A stretch of DNA of 64,000 bases from assembly GCF_002088935.1 (NCBI RefSeq), contig NZ_NCSS01000006.1, positions 372,001-436,000 of the forward strand, in the 5' to 3' direction. The translations under genes were made by a program, and so were the position numbers. A model generated the notes under the pieces. That model saw only the letters and a program-made list of their open reading frames with translations. It did not search any database and was not told the origin of the DNA. Positions 1-12,022 of this stretch are shown piece by piece (position 1 is the stretch's first letter; each line of letters opens with the position of its first letter). This DNA is from Henriciella litoralis (lineage in GTDB: Bacteria; Pseudomonadota; Alphaproteobacteria; Caulobacterales; Hyphomonadaceae).

Positions 1-1034
1 ATGAACTGCTCTGAGACTTCAACGCTGCCATATTTGGCGACCCGGCCAACATCATTGCGACCGAGATCAAGAAGCATCAGGTGTTCTGAGCATTCCTTCT
101 CGTCCGCAAGGAGGTCGGCTGCGCGACGTGCATCCTCAACAGGGTCACCGGACCGAGGCCGCGTGCCGGCGATAGGACGGATCGCAACCCGGCCTTCACG
201 AAGTCTGACAAGAATTTCGGGGCTCGACCCGACAAGCCGGACGTCGCCGAGATTCATATGGAACATGAATGCGGACGGATTGAGCCGGCGCAGAGCGCGA
301 TAGAAACTTATCGACTGGCGGCCGAAGGGGGCCGAGAAGCGCTGGCTCGGCACTATCTGAAACGTATCGCCTGCACGGGCGTACTCTACAGCTGCCTCAA
401 CCATCTCAAAGTATCGAGCCTTGGATGTGTTCGATGTAAAATCCATCGAAGCAGGCTCACCATCGCGAGGCGAGATCGGTGAGGCGCGTCGCAGGTTTTG
501 CTCGACCCGATCCAGCCGCGCATTCGCCGCGTCTTCTCCGCCTGGCTCATGGCGCCCAACAAGAAGAAGCTCCTGGTACAGGTGATCGAAAATGATCATG
601 ACGCCAGGAATAACGAGAAGCGTTTCAGGGACTTTCAGGTCGTCTGGCGCGTTGATCTGAACAGGCTCGACATATTGGATCATGTCATAGCCGACATATC
701 CGAAAGCGCCGGATGCCATTGGAGGCAATCCGGCTTCATCGGTTGTCGCGCGAGCCATCGAGACAAACTGGCGAAGCGCAGAAATAGGGTCGGCCTCAAC
801 AGTTTCAGAAGATGCGAACCCCGCATCAGTGGCTATCTCGCATTTCCCCTCAAGGATCCTGAACCACTTGATCGGCTCTACACCGACGAAGGAGTACCGA
901 CCGAGCCGTTCGCCCCCATGAATGGATTCAAACAGGAACGAGCCGGGCTCTTCGGGGTCGAGCTTGAGCATCGCCGAGACAGGAGTCTCGATGTCACCGA
1001 TCCGCCGACGCACAATCAATCTGTCGCGGGTCAT
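1..1034 (-). CDS. trpE: Anthranilate synthase component I, 3' end outside window
   Basis: Makes anthranilate from chorismate with the glutamine amidotransferase TrpG, the first step of tryptophan synthesis in the cytoplasm. The minus-strand reading frame starts at ATG 1034 (MTRDRLIVRRRIGD) and stays open to the window edge, giving 344 codons. Visible TrpE marks are the N-terminal region around FLFESIHGGERLGRYSF (the family's allosteric tryptophan region), PSQRFSAPF, FMFHMNLGD, PIAGTRPRSGDP and LLDLGRNDVGRV of the chorismate-binding domain. The start codon overlaps the stop of ppiD as ATGA (1031-1034), so translation is probably coupled. ppiD followed by trp genes is a familiar alphaproteobacterial order. 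The C-terminal part lies outside the window. Confidence 0.95.
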   Translation of the reverse strand, partial: MTRDRLIVRRRIGDIETPVSAMLKLDPEEPGSFLFESIHGGERLGRYSFVGVEPIKWFRILEGKCEIATDAGFASSETVEADPISALRQFVSMARATTDEAGLPPMASGAFGYVGYDMIQYVEPVQINAPDDLKVPETLLVIPGVMIIFDHLYQELLLVGRHEPGGEDAANARLDRVEQNLRRASPISPRDGEPASMDFTSNTSKARYFEMVEAAVEYARAGDTFQIVPSQRFSAPFGRQSISFYRALRRLNPSAFMFHMNLGDVRLVGSSPEILVRLREGRVAIRPIAGTRPRSGDPVEDARRAADLLADEKECSEHLMLLDLGRNDVGRVAKYGSVEVSEQF

Positions 1035-2935
1035 GTGTCGGGATTCACGCGAGCCTTGTAGGACGAGAAGGCGCCGTCATTGACCTTGAGCTTAACGTCG
1101 CTCTGTATCTCAGCGACAAACGCCTCCAGCAAGTCATTCGTTAGCTGGCTTTCGATCTCCGTTGACGCAGCAGAGCTAGCCGCTTGCAATGCATCACCGG
1201 CAGGTTTTTCGATACTGGTCAGTTGGACCACAGCAACGGCTTGTCCAGTTTGAAGCGGCGCCAGATAGATGTCCCCGACCTCTTTGAGAGAAAACACGCC
1301 CGCGGCGAGGGCAGGGGGAATTTGGCTATTCGGTCCAGGTACGCGCGTGAAGGCCTGATCAAATTCAACCACATTTGCGTCATAGGTTTCGGCGGCATCT
1401 TCAAGGGTCAGCGCCCCACTGGCGATGTCATGCTGGATCGACTGAGCAGTCGTGTTGAGCGCTTCTGAATCTCTTTGAGCCTCAAGCGCCAGACGCAGGT
1501 CGTCCCGTATATCCTCCAGATCAGGCGTGAATGGTTCCACGATCGAGTCCACGCGTAGAATATAGGCGGTCTCATCTTGTCCGAAACGCGAGGTCTTGCC
1601 GCCTTCGGTCAACTCAAAAGCTCGCATGAGAATGTCTGGGTCGGCCTGCAGCGCAGCAATGCGAACGCCATTCTGGGTCGTCCCTGAGCGGTCGACGGGG
1701 GCAAAGCTGAGCACCGGGGTCCCCATTTCCGCACCAATTGATTCCAGGCTGGCGCCAGTCCCGATCAGATTGTCGAGCTGCGACAGCGAGTCATAATAGA
1801 GACCAATCGCCTGTTCCCGAGAGAGCTCATCAACAATCTCTTCGCGAACCGCATCGAAAGGTTCGACTTCACCAGGCGTAATCGATTCCAGGCGAGCGAC
1901 AGTGAACAGGCGTCCTGTCTCGAACGGACCGAAAATGCCGCCAGGTTGCGCGGTTGGCCCAAACACTCTCTCGGCAAGCTGACGATTATTCATGCTGGTC
2001 ATTTGTCCGGTGCGGTCCGCAGAGTTCAGCAATCCAGGAATGACCGACGGCGCCGCGCCACCCGCAATACGTCCCAGAGCTGAGCGGGCCTCTTCTTCGG
2101 ATTCGAACACAAACTCTGTCCAGGACCGCGTATCAGGGCCGGCATACTGGCTGGACTTCACTGCGTCGTAATAGCTTCGAAGTTCATCCTCGCTGAATTC
2201 AGACTGGTTGAGGAAGTCCTCGACCTTCAGATTCAATATGCTAACGCGACGTCTTTGTGGATTGGTTAGCGCGTCCTTGCGTTCATCATAGAACGCCGTG
2301 AGCTCGTCATCACTGATTGGCTCAGCTTCTGGCAGCGCGTCCCGCTCAAGAAAGAACCATTGAGCCTTGCGCGTCTCACCGGAATAAGATGCTTGCAGGG
2401 AACTGACCACTTCCGGGGTCTGGAGACCCGCAGAAATTGTGCCGGTCAGGCGGTTGATCGTCAGGTCCCGCTTCAGGAATTTCTCGAATGAGGCAGGTGT
2501 GAAGCCACTTTGATTGAGCAGGCCGCGATACAGATTCGGGTCAAAAGCACCAGTGTCCGATTCAAATGCAGGGTCCTCGCGAATGACGTCTAGAACTTCA
2601 GCGTCTGTGGCTCCGGCGCCAAGCTTGGATGCGTAGGCAACCAGGGTCGTGCGGAACAGCTCTCGCTGATAGACTTGATCGACCAGTCCGCGCTCGACAG
2701 CTTGTGCCTTGCTCAATGAGCGGCCGCGATCATCGGTTGCGGTTCGCAGTTGTCGTTCCACCTCGCGGTCCAGATCGGATTCTGAGAACTCGGTGTTACC
2801 AGCTTGCGCGAGATTGCCGCCCAAACCGCCCGAAAATACATCGGTAACGCCCCACGCCGCCATTGCGACGATAAGCAAAACAAACAGCAATCCCGCCAAT
2901 TTCGAGCGGAGCATGTTTCGGATCATTGTCAGCAT
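1031..2935 (-). CDS. ppiD: Periplasmic folding chaperone / peptidyl-prolyl isomerase PpiD-type
   Basis: A 634-residue inner-membrane-anchored parvulin-family protein that in other proteobacteria helps newly exported proteins leave the Sec translocon. It has a short cytoplasmic start (MLTMIRNMLRSK), one membrane segment at about residues 13-32, an N-terminal SurA-like chaperone region, a parvulin-like domain near the middle and a long C-terminal periplasmic part. The frame is open upstream to 3244, but that extension runs through tpiA and carries no domain. ATG 2935 is preceded by GAGG at about 10 nt and begins just before the anchor; ATG 2926 is an alternative. The gene is divergent from tpiA and coupled to trpE. 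Whether isomerase activity is retained cannot be judged by eye. Confidence 0.88.
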   Translation of the reverse strand: MLTMIRNMLRSKLAGLLFVLLIVAMAAWGVTDVFSGGLGGNLAQAGNTEFSESDLDREVERQLRTATDDRGRSLSKAQAVERGLVDQVYQRELFRTTLVAYASKLGAGATDAEVLDVIREDPAFESDTGAFDPNLYRGLLNQSGFTPASFEKFLKRDLTINRLTGTISAGLQTPEVVSSLQASYSGETRKAQWFFLERDALPEAEPISDDELTAFYDERKDALTNPQRRRVSILNLKVEDFLNQSEFSEDELRSYYDAVKSSQYAGPDTRSWTEFVFESEEEARSALGRIAGGAAPSVIPGLLNSADRTGQMTSMNNRQLAERVFGPTAQPGGIFGPFETGRLFTVARLESITPGEVEPFDAVREEIVDELSREQAIGLYYDSLSQLDNLIGTGASLESIGAEMGTPVLSFAPVDRSGTTQNGVRIAALQADPDILMRAFELTEGGKTSRFGQDETAYILRVDSIVEPFTPDLEDIRDDLRLALEAQRDSEALNTTAQSIQHDIASGALTLEDAAETYDANVVEFDQAFTRVPGPNSQIPPALAAGVFSLKEVGDIYLAPLQTGQAVAVVQLTSIEKPAGDALQAASSAASTEIESQLTNDLLEAFVAEIQSDVKLKVNDGAFSSYKARVNPDT

Positions 2936-2978
2936 GTGCGGATTGCCTCGCAGTTTGCCTTGTAAGCTGGTCATGTGC

Positions 2979-3007
2979 TTGCTAGGCGAGCGCGCTATTA
3001 GTTGCAA
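2979..3007 (-). promoter_or_regulatory. Candidate ppiD-trpE promoter
   Basis: On the minus strand TTGCAA (3007-3002) and TAGCAA (2984-2979) are separated by 17 bases, which fits a housekeeping sigma factor promoter about 45 bases upstream of the ppiD start. The -35 box overlaps the leader just upstream of tpiA, so the divergent genes share this short region. Weak hexamers; inference only. Confidence 0.3.
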
Positions 3008-3022
3008 GATGGGGAGAGCTGC

Positions 3023-3772
3023 ATGATCAGGCCATTGATCGCCGGAAACTGGAAAATGAACGGGCTTGAGGCCTGGCTGGAAGTCATCGAAGCGATCGGC
3101 GATGGGCTGAATAAGCAACCAGATGCTGCGGATTGTCTCATCTGTCCGCCATTCACAATGATTGCAGCGGCAGCGAAGGCCGCTGACAAAACAAGGCTCA
3201 ACATAGGTGCACAGGATTGCCACACCGTCGCGAACGGCGCTCATACAGGCGATATCTCAGCGGAAATGATCGCTGACGCAGGCGGCAAGTACGTCATTGT
3301 TGGCCATTCCGAACGCCGCGCTGATCATGGTGAGTCGGATGCGACTATTGCAGCGAAAGTGGAAGCTGCCTTCAGGGCCGGCCTCACGCCAATCATTTGC
3401 GTTGGTGAAACTCTGTCAGAGCGAGAATCTGGAGAAACAATTGCCGTGATTTCAAGTCAGCTCGCCGGCTCGATTCCTGCATCTGCCTTCGGACAGCACT
3501 TCGTTGTTGCCTATGAACCGGTCTGGGCAATCGGAACCGGTAAGGTGGCCAGTGTCGAACAGGTCGAAGAAGTTCACGACAAAATCCGGGAAATTCTCGG
3601 TGAACGTTTTCCAGGCCAGGCGAATGAAACGCCCATCCTGTATGGCGGCTCAATGAAACCCTCGAACGCGCCCGAACTTTTGGCCGTGGGCAACGTCAAT
3701 GGGGGACTCATTGGAGGCGCGAGCTTGAAAGCGGACGATTTCCTGTCCATTTACGCCGCTAGTGTCAGCTAA
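3023..3772 (+). CDS. tpiA: Triose-phosphate isomerase
   Basis: Interconverts dihydroxyacetone phosphate and glyceraldehyde 3-phosphate in glycolysis and gluconeogenesis. The 249-residue product has the normal length and the expected motifs: GNWKMNG near the start (catalytic Lys), VGHSERR (catalytic His), [12 protein letters not shown] (catalytic Glu and flexible loop) and YGGSMKP with GGLIGGASL near the C terminus (phosphate binding). ATG 3023 is chosen over an upstream TTG at 3002 because GGGGAG lies 6 nt before it and the protein then begins [11 protein letters not shown] like its family. It is divergent from ppiD and is followed by secG. Confidence 0.97.
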   Translation: MIRPLIAGNWKMNGLEAWLEVIEAIGDGLNKQPDAADCLICPPFTMIAAAAKAADKTRLNIGAQDCHTVANGAHTGDISAEMIADAGGKYVIVGHSERRADHGESDATIAAKVEAAFRAGLTPIICVGETLSERESGETIAVISSQLAGSIPASAFGQHFVVAYEPVWAIGTGKVASVEQVEEVHDKIREILGERFPGQANETPILYGGSMKPSNAPELLAVGNVNGGLIGGASLKADDFLSIYAASVS

Positions 3773-3780
3773 TTGTGAGC

Positions 3781-3806
3781 TTCAGGGCTTGGCGTAAGCG
3801 CCTGAA
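3781..3806 (+). terminator. Hairpin after tpiA
   Basis: Inverted repeat 8 bases after the tpiA stop: TTCAGG pairs with CCTGAA and, inside it, GCTT pairs with AAGC with a single bulged G, giving a 10-bp stem. No run of T follows, so it may be a partial terminator or an mRNA stabiliser between tpiA and secG rather than a strong intrinsic terminator. Confidence 0.4.
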
Positions 3807-3845
3807 CAGCCTATCCGGCGCGCAGGAATTCTCGAAGGTTCGTTC

Positions 3846-4340
3846 ATGACCGTTATTCTTGTCATTCATATTCTGGTGAGTCTCGTGCTCGTCGGTGTCG
3901 TTCTGATGCAACGCTCTGAAGGCGGTGCCTTGGGTGTCGGCGGCGGCGGCGGTGGTGGCGGACTGATGTCCGGTCGCGGTGCCGCTGGCGCGATTGTTCG
4001 GACCACGATCATCGCTGGTGCAATCTTTTTCGTCACGAGCTTGCTGCTCACAACGATGACGGCACGCCACCTTGGTGACAACCGGACGGATGTCGAGCGC
4101 GCGCTGGATGAGGAATTCGGTGGCGATACAGGGCAAAGCAATATCGATATTCTGAATGATCCGACCGCCCCATTGCTGGATGACGGTCCTTCGTCTGCGC
4201 TCCCATCAACCGAACCGACACTTCCTTCCGAAACGGACGCTGAGGATCCACTGGCTGCGGATATTCCTGCTGCCACCGTTGAGGATCCTGCTGCTTCGGA
4301 TGTTGAAGAAGATCAATCTGTGGAAGAACCACAGCAATAG
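3846..4340 (+). CDS. secG: Preprotein translocase subunit SecG
   Basis: Small membrane subunit of the SecYEG protein-export channel. The 164-residue product opens with a membrane helix (about residues 3-20, ending in VLMQRSEGGALG, a SecG hallmark), then a glycine-rich loop with eight consecutive Gly, then a second helix at about 50-70. The C-terminal half (residues about 75-164) is rich in Asp, Glu, Pro and Ala and is predicted disordered; such acidic tails are common in alphaproteobacterial SecG. GAAGG lies upstream of ATG 3846. The order tpiA-secG-pyrG is conserved in the class. Confidence 0.93.
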   Translation: MTVILVIHILVSLVLVGVVLMQRSEGGALGVGGGGGGGGLMSGRGAAGAIVRTTIIAGAIFFVTSLLLTTMTARHLGDNRTDVERALDEEFGGDTGQSNIDILNDPTAPLLDDGPSSALPSTEPTLPSETDAEDPLAADIPAATVEDPAASDVEEDQSVEEPQQ

Positions 4341-4393
4341 GCAATCAAGTGCATTTACCAATTGTGTGACTGCGCGCGAATCGGGCAAGCTGA

Positions 4394-6034
<1,641 letters not shown>

Positions 6035-6119
6035 CGGGTTGCATTCGCATTGCGGCGCAAGTATACGCGCGGTTTGATTTTCATGCGGTGGAGACGCCGC
6101 CAAACTCTGGAATACGATC

Positions 6120-6299
6120 ATGGCAGTTCCTAAGCGTAAAACATCGCCTTCGAAGCGTGGCATGCGCCGCGCACACGATCGCCTTGCGACCCCAACTTAC
6201 ATCGAGGACGCCGATTCCGGCGAGCTTCGTCGTCCGCACCACATTGACCTGAAAACAGGTGTGTATCGCGGCCGTCAGGTTCTCGAGCCAAAAGACTAA
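6120..6299 (+). CDS. rpmF: 50S ribosomal protein L32
   Basis: A 59-residue, strongly basic ribosomal protein of the large subunit. It starts [20 protein letters not shown], the conserved N terminus of L32, and continues with [20 protein letters not shown] and ends in [11 protein letters not shown]. It lacks the zinc-binding cysteines of some bacterial L32 versions, as is usual in alphaproteobacteria. It stands alone between pyrG and eno, with a hairpin downstream (6348-6370). Confidence 0.97.
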   Translation: MAVPKRKTSPSKRGMRRAHDRLATPTYIEDADSGELRRPHHIDLKTGVYRGRQVLEPKD

Positions 6300-6347
6300 T
6301 CATACTGTTCGCCTTGCTTCGGCTGGCGACACAAAGTAACCGACATG

Positions 6348-6370
6348 GCGCCTCCGGATTCCGGGGGCGT
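6348..6370 (+). terminator. Hairpin after rpmF
   Basis: A GC-rich stem of ten pairs (6348-6357 with 6361-6370, including two G-T pairs) closes a three-base loop ATT between rpmF and eno. The following bases (TGTCATATCC) are only weakly T-rich. Likely terminates or separates rpmF transcription from eno, whose start lies 37 bases further on. Confidence 0.45.
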
Positions 6371-6388
6371 TGTCATATCCGCTGCTAG

Positions 6389-7684
<1,296 letters not shown>

Positions 7685-7720
7685 ACAGCGCAACTCTCCG
7701 GTAACGCAAATTTAACCTAA

Positions 7721-7762
7721 ATCGAGTCCTCTGCCGATTCGCAGAATTGCAGAGGTCTCGAT
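7721..7762 (+). promoter_or_regulatory. Inverted repeat over the ftsB ribosome binding site, with two GANTC sites
   Basis: ATCGAG-T-CCTCTGC (7721-7734) pairs with GCAGAGG-T-CTCGAT (7749-7762): 13 base pairs with one T-T mismatch around a 14-base loop, ending one base before the ftsB ATG at 7764. The 3' arm contains AGAGG (7751-7755), the only good Shine-Dalgarno for ftsB. The arm and loop also contain GAGTC (7724-7728) and GATTC (7736-7740), both matching GANTC, the CcrM methylation site. It could be an mRNA structure that hides the ribosome site, a protein operator, or both. Confidence 0.5.
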
Positions 7763-7763
7763 C

Positions 7764-8063
7764 ATGGCTCCCAAATATGCTGCAGCAGGTTTAACCGCCC
7801 TAACTGCATATTTCGCGTATCATGCATTTGCCGGTCCGCAGGGGCTCGGGCAATGGACAGACATGCAGGCACAATTAGCGGACCGGAAAACGGAGTTGGC
7901 GCGTGTCCAGGCCGCCAACGATCTGCTCCGCATTGATATTGCACGGCTTACCCCAGGCACGGTTGATCCTGATCTTGTAGAAGTGCTGGCACGCGACGAT
8001 CTTGGATTTGTGTATCCCACAGAGATCGTCGTCATAGGTTCGACCACCGGCGCTGCATTTTGA
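7764..8063 (+). CDS. ftsB: Septum formation initiator family protein (FtsB/DivIC)
   Basis: A 99-residue bitopic division protein; FtsB acts with FtsL and FtsQ in the divisome. A short membrane segment lies at about residues 5-22, a coiled coil at about 30-62 (TDMQAQLADRKTELARVQAAN), and the C-terminal stretch DLVEVLARDDLGFVYPTEIVV is the family signature. The place between eno and pdhA is the usual alphaproteobacterial one. An inverted repeat covers its ribosome binding site. Confidence 0.85.
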   Translation: MAPKYAAAGLTALTAYFAYHAFAGPQGLGQWTDMQAQLADRKTELARVQAANDLLRIDIARLTPGTVDPDLVEVLARDDLGFVYPTEIVVIGSTTGAAF

Positions 8064-8132
8064 CATAGGTGCTAAAACTGGACGCGGCCCTTTATAGGGA
8101 TACATATGGTATCCTCGACAAAGGGAGGCCGC

Positions 8133-9152
8133 ATGGCCAAAATGCCGTCCAAGAGCAAAAGCTCGAAATCCACGCCTAAGCTTCAATCTGACGAAGCTCT
8201 CAAATTCTACCGCGACATGCTTTTGATCCGCCGCTTTGAAGAGCGCGCCGGGCAGCTCTATGGCATGGGCAAGATCGCAGGGTTCTGCCACTTGTATATC
8301 GGTCAGGAAGCTGTCGTCACTGGCATGCAGGCCTGCCTGAAAGAGGGTGATCAGGTGATCACCGGCTATCGTGACCACGGCCATATGCTTGCGTGCGATA
8401 TGGACCCCAAGGGTGTCATGGCCGAGCTGACCGGACGTGCAGACGGCTACTCCAAGGGCAAGGGCGGCTCGATGCACATGTTCTCCCGCGAGAAGAATTT
8501 CTTCGGCGGTCACGGCATTGTCGGGGCGCAGGTGCCGATCGGTACCGGTCTCGGGTTTTCAAACAAATACCGAGGAACAGACAATGTCTGCGTCGCGTAT
8601 TTCGGCGACGGCGCGGCAAACCAGGGACAGGTCTACGAATCATTCAACATGGCTTCGCTCTGGGACCTTCCAGTCGTATATGTGATTGAGAACAATCAGT
8701 ACGCGATGGGCACAAGCGTCGCTCGCGCATCCGCTGAAACCGAGCTCTTCAAACGCGGCATCTCATTTGAAATTGAAGGCGAAGAAGTCGACGGTATGGA
8801 TGTCTACGCCGTCAAAGCCGCCGGGGAAAAAGCGGTGAAATATGCCCGCTCTGGAGAGGGCCCATATATTCTGGAAATGAAGACATATCGCTATCGCGGC
8901 CATTCCATGTCTGACCCCGCCAAATATCGAAAACGCGAGGAAGTTGACGACATTCGAACCCATCACGATCCGATCGACGGCCTTAAAGGCCAGATCATCG
9001 AACAGAAGATCGCGACCGAAGATGAGCTCAAAGATATCGACAAAACAATCAAGGATCTTGTGAAAGAGGCTGCCGACTTCTCACTCGATAGCCCGGAGCC
9101 CGATCCTGAAGAATTGTGGACCGATGTGTTGCGTGAAGTGGAGTCCGCATAA
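8133..9152 (+). CDS. pdhA: Pyruvate dehydrogenase E1 component, alpha subunit
   Basis: With PdhB it decarboxylates pyruvate using thiamine diphosphate and passes acetyl groups to lipoyl arms. The 339-residue protein shows [12 protein letters not shown], the thiamine diphosphate motif from [17 protein letters not shown] (about residue 157) to IENN (about residue 187), and [15 protein letters not shown], the loop that is phosphorylated in mitochondrial homologues. ATG 8133 is preferred over ATG 8106 because AGGGAGG sits directly upstream of it. First gene of pdhA-pdhB-pdhC-lpdA; its stop overlaps the pdhB start as TAATG. Confidence 0.97.
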   Translation: MAKMPSKSKSSKSTPKLQSDEALKFYRDMLLIRRFEERAGQLYGMGKIAGFCHLYIGQEAVVTGMQACLKEGDQVITGYRDHGHMLACDMDPKGVMAELTGRADGYSKGKGGSMHMFSREKNFFGGHGIVGAQVPIGTGLGFSNKYRGTDNVCVAYFGDGAANQGQVYESFNMASLWDLPVVYVIENNQYAMGTSVARASAETELFKRGISFEIEGEEVDGMDVYAVKAAGEKAVKYARSGEGPYILEMKTYRYRGHSMSDPAKYRKREEVDDIRTHHDPIDGLKGQIIEQKIATEDELKDIDKTIKDLVKEAADFSLDSPEPDPEELWTDVLREVESA

Positions 9153-10576
9153 TGGCGATTGATGTTCTAATGCCTGCTCTCTCTCCGACCATGGAGGAAG
9201 GCACGCTCGCGCGCTGGCTTAAAAAAGAGGGCGACACGGTCTCATCAGGCGATGTGATTGCCGAGATTGAGACCGACAAGGCGACGATGGAAGTCGAAGC
9301 AGTCGACGAAGGTACGCTCGCCAAGATTTTGGTCGCGGAAGGTACCGAAGGCGTCAAGGTGAATGCCGTCATCGCGCGCTTGGCAGAAGAAGGTGAAGAC
9401 GCTTCTGAGGTGGATGATCAGCCATCTGAAGAGGCTAAATCCTCACAGGCGGCCAGCGAAGCAAAAGATGCTCCAGAAACCGAAGGCGACGGATCTGACG
9501 ACGACTCTGGCTCTGAGTCCGACGGCGCCTCGACGCCGCCTAAACCGGCCGCCAAGTCCATTGCTGACCCGGATGTGCCCGACGGCACAAACTTCGTAGA
9601 TACCACAGTCCGTGATGCGCTACGCGACGCCATGGCTGAAGAAATGCGCCTCGACGATACTGTGTTCGTGATGGGCGAGGAAGTTGCCGAATATCAGGGG
9701 GCCTACAAGGTCACGCGGGAGCTCTTGCAGGAGTTCGGTGACAAGCGCGTCGTGGACACACCGATCACCGAGCACGGGTTTGCCGGGCTTGGCGTGGGCG
9801 CAGCTTTTGGTGGGCTCAAGCCCATCGTCGAGTTCATGACCTTTAATTTTGCCATGCAGGCGATTGATCAGATCATCAATTCAGCTGCCAAGACGCTCTA
9901 CATGTCAGGCGGACAGATGGGGTGCCCGATTGTGTTCCGCGGACCGAACGGCGCAGCCTCGCGCGTTGGTGCCCAGCACAGCCATGACTATTCGGCCTGG
10001 TACGCAAATGTGCCCGGCTTGAAAGTTGTCGCGCCATACGACGCTGCAGATGCCAAGGGATTGCTCAAGGCGGCCATTCGCGACCCGAACCCTGTCGTGT
10101 TCCTGGAACATGAGCTGTTGTATGGGGAGAGCTTCCCCGTGCCAGATGTCGAGGACTATGTCCTTCCGATCGGAAAAGCCCGGGTCCGCCGTGTTGGCTC
10201 TGACGTTACACTGGTCGCTCATTCCCGCATGGTCGGTTTTGCGCTTCAGGCGGCTGAGAAACTCGCCGAAGATGGCATTGATGCTGAAGTTGTCGACCTT
10301 CGCTCACTTCGCCCGCTCGACACCGATACTGTGATCGAAAGCGTGAAAAAGACCAACCGGATCGTCACCTGCGAAGAAGGCTGGCGCTTCATGGGCGTTG
10401 GAGCAGAGATTTGTGCGACGGTGGTGAATGAGGCATTCGACTATCTCGATGCACCGCCGACCCGTGTGCACCAGAAGGATGTGCCACTGCCATACGCAGC
10501 CAATCTGGAAGCGATGAGCCTTCCGGGTACCGCGGATATCATCAAGGCGGCAAAAGCCGTCTGCGAAGGCATGTAG
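9152..10576 (+). CDS. pdhB: Pyruvate dehydrogenase E1 component, beta subunit, with N-terminal lipoyl domain
   Basis: Beta half of the E1 enzyme. At 474 residues it is longer than the usual ~330 because residues 1 to about 80 form a biotinyl/lipoyl domain (lipoyl Lys in [17 protein letters not shown]) joined by an Asp/Glu/Ser/Ala-rich linker (about 85-140) to the catalytic domain beginning [15 protein letters not shown]. That domain has [34 protein letters not shown] and [15 protein letters not shown] lipoylated E1-beta is known from several alphaproteobacteria. The lipoyl domain is nearly identical to that of PdhC, including a 23-base exact DNA match (9278-9300 and 10712-10734). Confidence 0.96.
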   Translation: MAIDVLMPALSPTMEEGTLARWLKKEGDTVSSGDVIAEIETDKATMEVEAVDEGTLAKILVAEGTEGVKVNAVIARLAEEGEDASEVDDQPSEEAKSSQAASEAKDAPETEGDGSDDDSGSESDGASTPPKPAAKSIADPDVPDGTNFVDTTVRDALRDAMAEEMRLDDTVFVMGEEVAEYQGAYKVTRELLQEFGDKRVVDTPITEHGFAGLGVGAAFGGLKPIVEFMTFNFAMQAIDQIINSAAKTLYMSGGQMGCPIVFRGPNGAASRVGAQHSHDYSAWYANVPGLKVVAPYDAADAKGLLKAAIRDPNPVVFLEHELLYGESFPVPDVEDYVLPIGKARVRRVGSDVTLVAHSRMVGFALQAAEKLAEDGIDAEVVDLRSLRPLDTDTVIESVKKTNRIVTCEEGWRFMGVGAEICATVVNEAFDYLDAPPTRVHQKDVPLPYAANLEAMSLPGTADIIKAAKAVCEGM

Positions 10577-10585
10577 GAGGCATCC

Positions 10586-12007
10586 ATGTCCATTAACATT
10601 ACGATGCCAGCGCTTTCCCCCACGATGGAAGAGGGTACGCTTGCCAAATGGCTGGTGAAGCCAGGCGATACCGTTTCCTCAGGCGATATCATTGCTGAAA
10701 TCGAAACCGATAAGGCGACGATGGAAGTCGAAGCTGTCGATGAAGGCACCATCGCGAAGATTCTTGTCGATGCAGGGACTGAAGGTGTGAAGGTCAACGC
10801 CGTGATCGCCGTGCTTGCCGAAGAGGGCGAGGATCCGGACAGTGTCGATGTTCCTGAAAGTGGTACAGGCGACGAGCCGAAACAGGCCGAAAAATCGGAC
10901 TCCAAGGCGGAAAATCCCGAGCCGGCATCCTCCAAGGCAGAAAAACCAAAAGAGACTGAAGCTCAGCGCACCACAGACGAGGACGAGAGTGCCCAGAAGC
11001 CGCGTGAAGCTGAGGGCAAGACTGTCTCGAAGGAGCTCGCGGGCACACCGATGAAACTGGCCGATGTTGGCTCTGGTGAAGAACGCATCAAGGCTAGCCC
11101 GTTGGCACGCCGGATCGCAGCGCTGCGCGGCATCGACCTTTCTTCGCTCAAAGGGTCCGGCCCGCGGGGACGCATTGTCAAAGCCGATGTAGAGAATGCA
11201 AAGCCTGGTAAAACAGCTGAAGCGCCTAAGTCCGCTGCAAGCACCCCGGCGTCTCCCCAGAAATCGCCTGACGGCCTGATCCTGCCACAGACCCTCGACG
11301 ACAGGGTTTATGATCCAGATAGCTACGAGCTGAAACCGCTCGACGGTATGCGCAAAACGGTGGCGAAGCGGCTCACGACGAGCTTCATGCAGGTTCCGCA
11401 CTTCCCGCTGAATATCGACATCAACCTCGACAAGCTCCTTTCAGCGCGTGCCGAGATCAATGAAGCCGCCCCCGAAGGCGTGAAGATCTCCGTCAATGAC
11501 ATGCTGATCAAAGCGTCTGCGCTGGCCCTGATGGCCGAGCCTGATTGCAATGCGAGTTTCACTGACGACGGCATTGCCTACCACAAGTCGGCGCACATCT
11601 CGGTAGCGGTCGCTATTGAGGGTGGTCTGATCACACCGGTCATCTTTGATGCGCAGACCAAGGGGCTCGCCAAGATTTCAGAAGAAATGAAAGACCTGGC
11701 CAGCCGGGCGCGCGACAGGAAGCTCAAACCCCAGGAATATTCCGGTGGCACCTTCTCGATTTCCAACCTCGGAATGTTCGGCATCAAATCATTTGGATCG
11801 ATCATCAATCAGCCAGAAGGCATGATCCTGTCTGTTGGGGCAGGGGAGAAGCGTCCGGTCGTGAACGAAGAGAATGAGATCGTGCCAGCAACTGTGATGA
11901 CTGTTACGCTATCTTGCGACCACCGCGTTATTGGCGGCGCGGAAGGGTCTCGCTGGCTCGCCGCATTCAAGCGCTATGTCGAACGACCACAAAGCATGCT
12001 GCTCTAA
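10586..12007 (+). CDS. pdhC: Pyruvate dehydrogenase E2, dihydrolipoamide acetyltransferase
   Basis: Core of the complex; transfers acetyl from lipoyl to CoA. The 473 residues comprise one lipoyl domain (1-80, Lys in [15 protein letters not shown]), a charged Glu/Lys/Pro-rich linker (about 85-165), a peripheral-subunit-binding domain ([20 protein letters not shown] ... [12 protein letters not shown], about 167-205), a second linker and the catalytic domain from about 245, with IRKT-like [24 protein letters not shown] and the active-site His in [18 protein letters not shown] precedes the ATG. Lies between pdhB and lpdA with gaps of 9 and 15 bases. Confidence 0.97.
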   Translation: MSINITMPALSPTMEEGTLAKWLVKPGDTVSSGDIIAEIETDKATMEVEAVDEGTIAKILVDAGTEGVKVNAVIAVLAEEGEDPDSVDVPESGTGDEPKQAEKSDSKAENPEPASSKAEKPKETEAQRTTDEDESAQKPREAEGKTVSKELAGTPMKLADVGSGEERIKASPLARRIAALRGIDLSSLKGSGPRGRIVKADVENAKPGKTAEAPKSAASTPASPQKSPDGLILPQTLDDRVYDPDSYELKPLDGMRKTVAKRLTTSFMQVPHFPLNIDINLDKLLSARAEINEAAPEGVKISVNDMLIKASALALMAEPDCNASFTDDGIAYHKSAHISVAVAIEGGLITPVIFDAQTKGLAKISEEMKDLASRARDRKLKPQEYSGGTFSISNLGMFGIKSFGSIINQPEGMILSVGAGEKRPVVNEENEIVPATVMTVTLSCDHRVIGGAEGSRWLAAFKRYVERPQSMLL

Positions 12008-12022
12008 ACTGGAGGCCTGACC

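Noticed and set aside
1..1061. Forward-strand open frames of 74-187 codons in the first kilobase
   Set aside because: They lie antisense to a clear trpE reading frame on the minus strand and have no recognisable motifs.
2936..3244. N-terminal extension of ppiD by about 100 codons
   Set aside because: It runs through the divergent tpiA gene, has no domain, and a start with a ribosome site exists at 2935 just before the membrane anchor.
10679..11401. 240-codon minus-strand open frame opposite pdhC
   Set aside because: No motif; overlaps the lipoyl and linker-coding region of a clear E2 gene.
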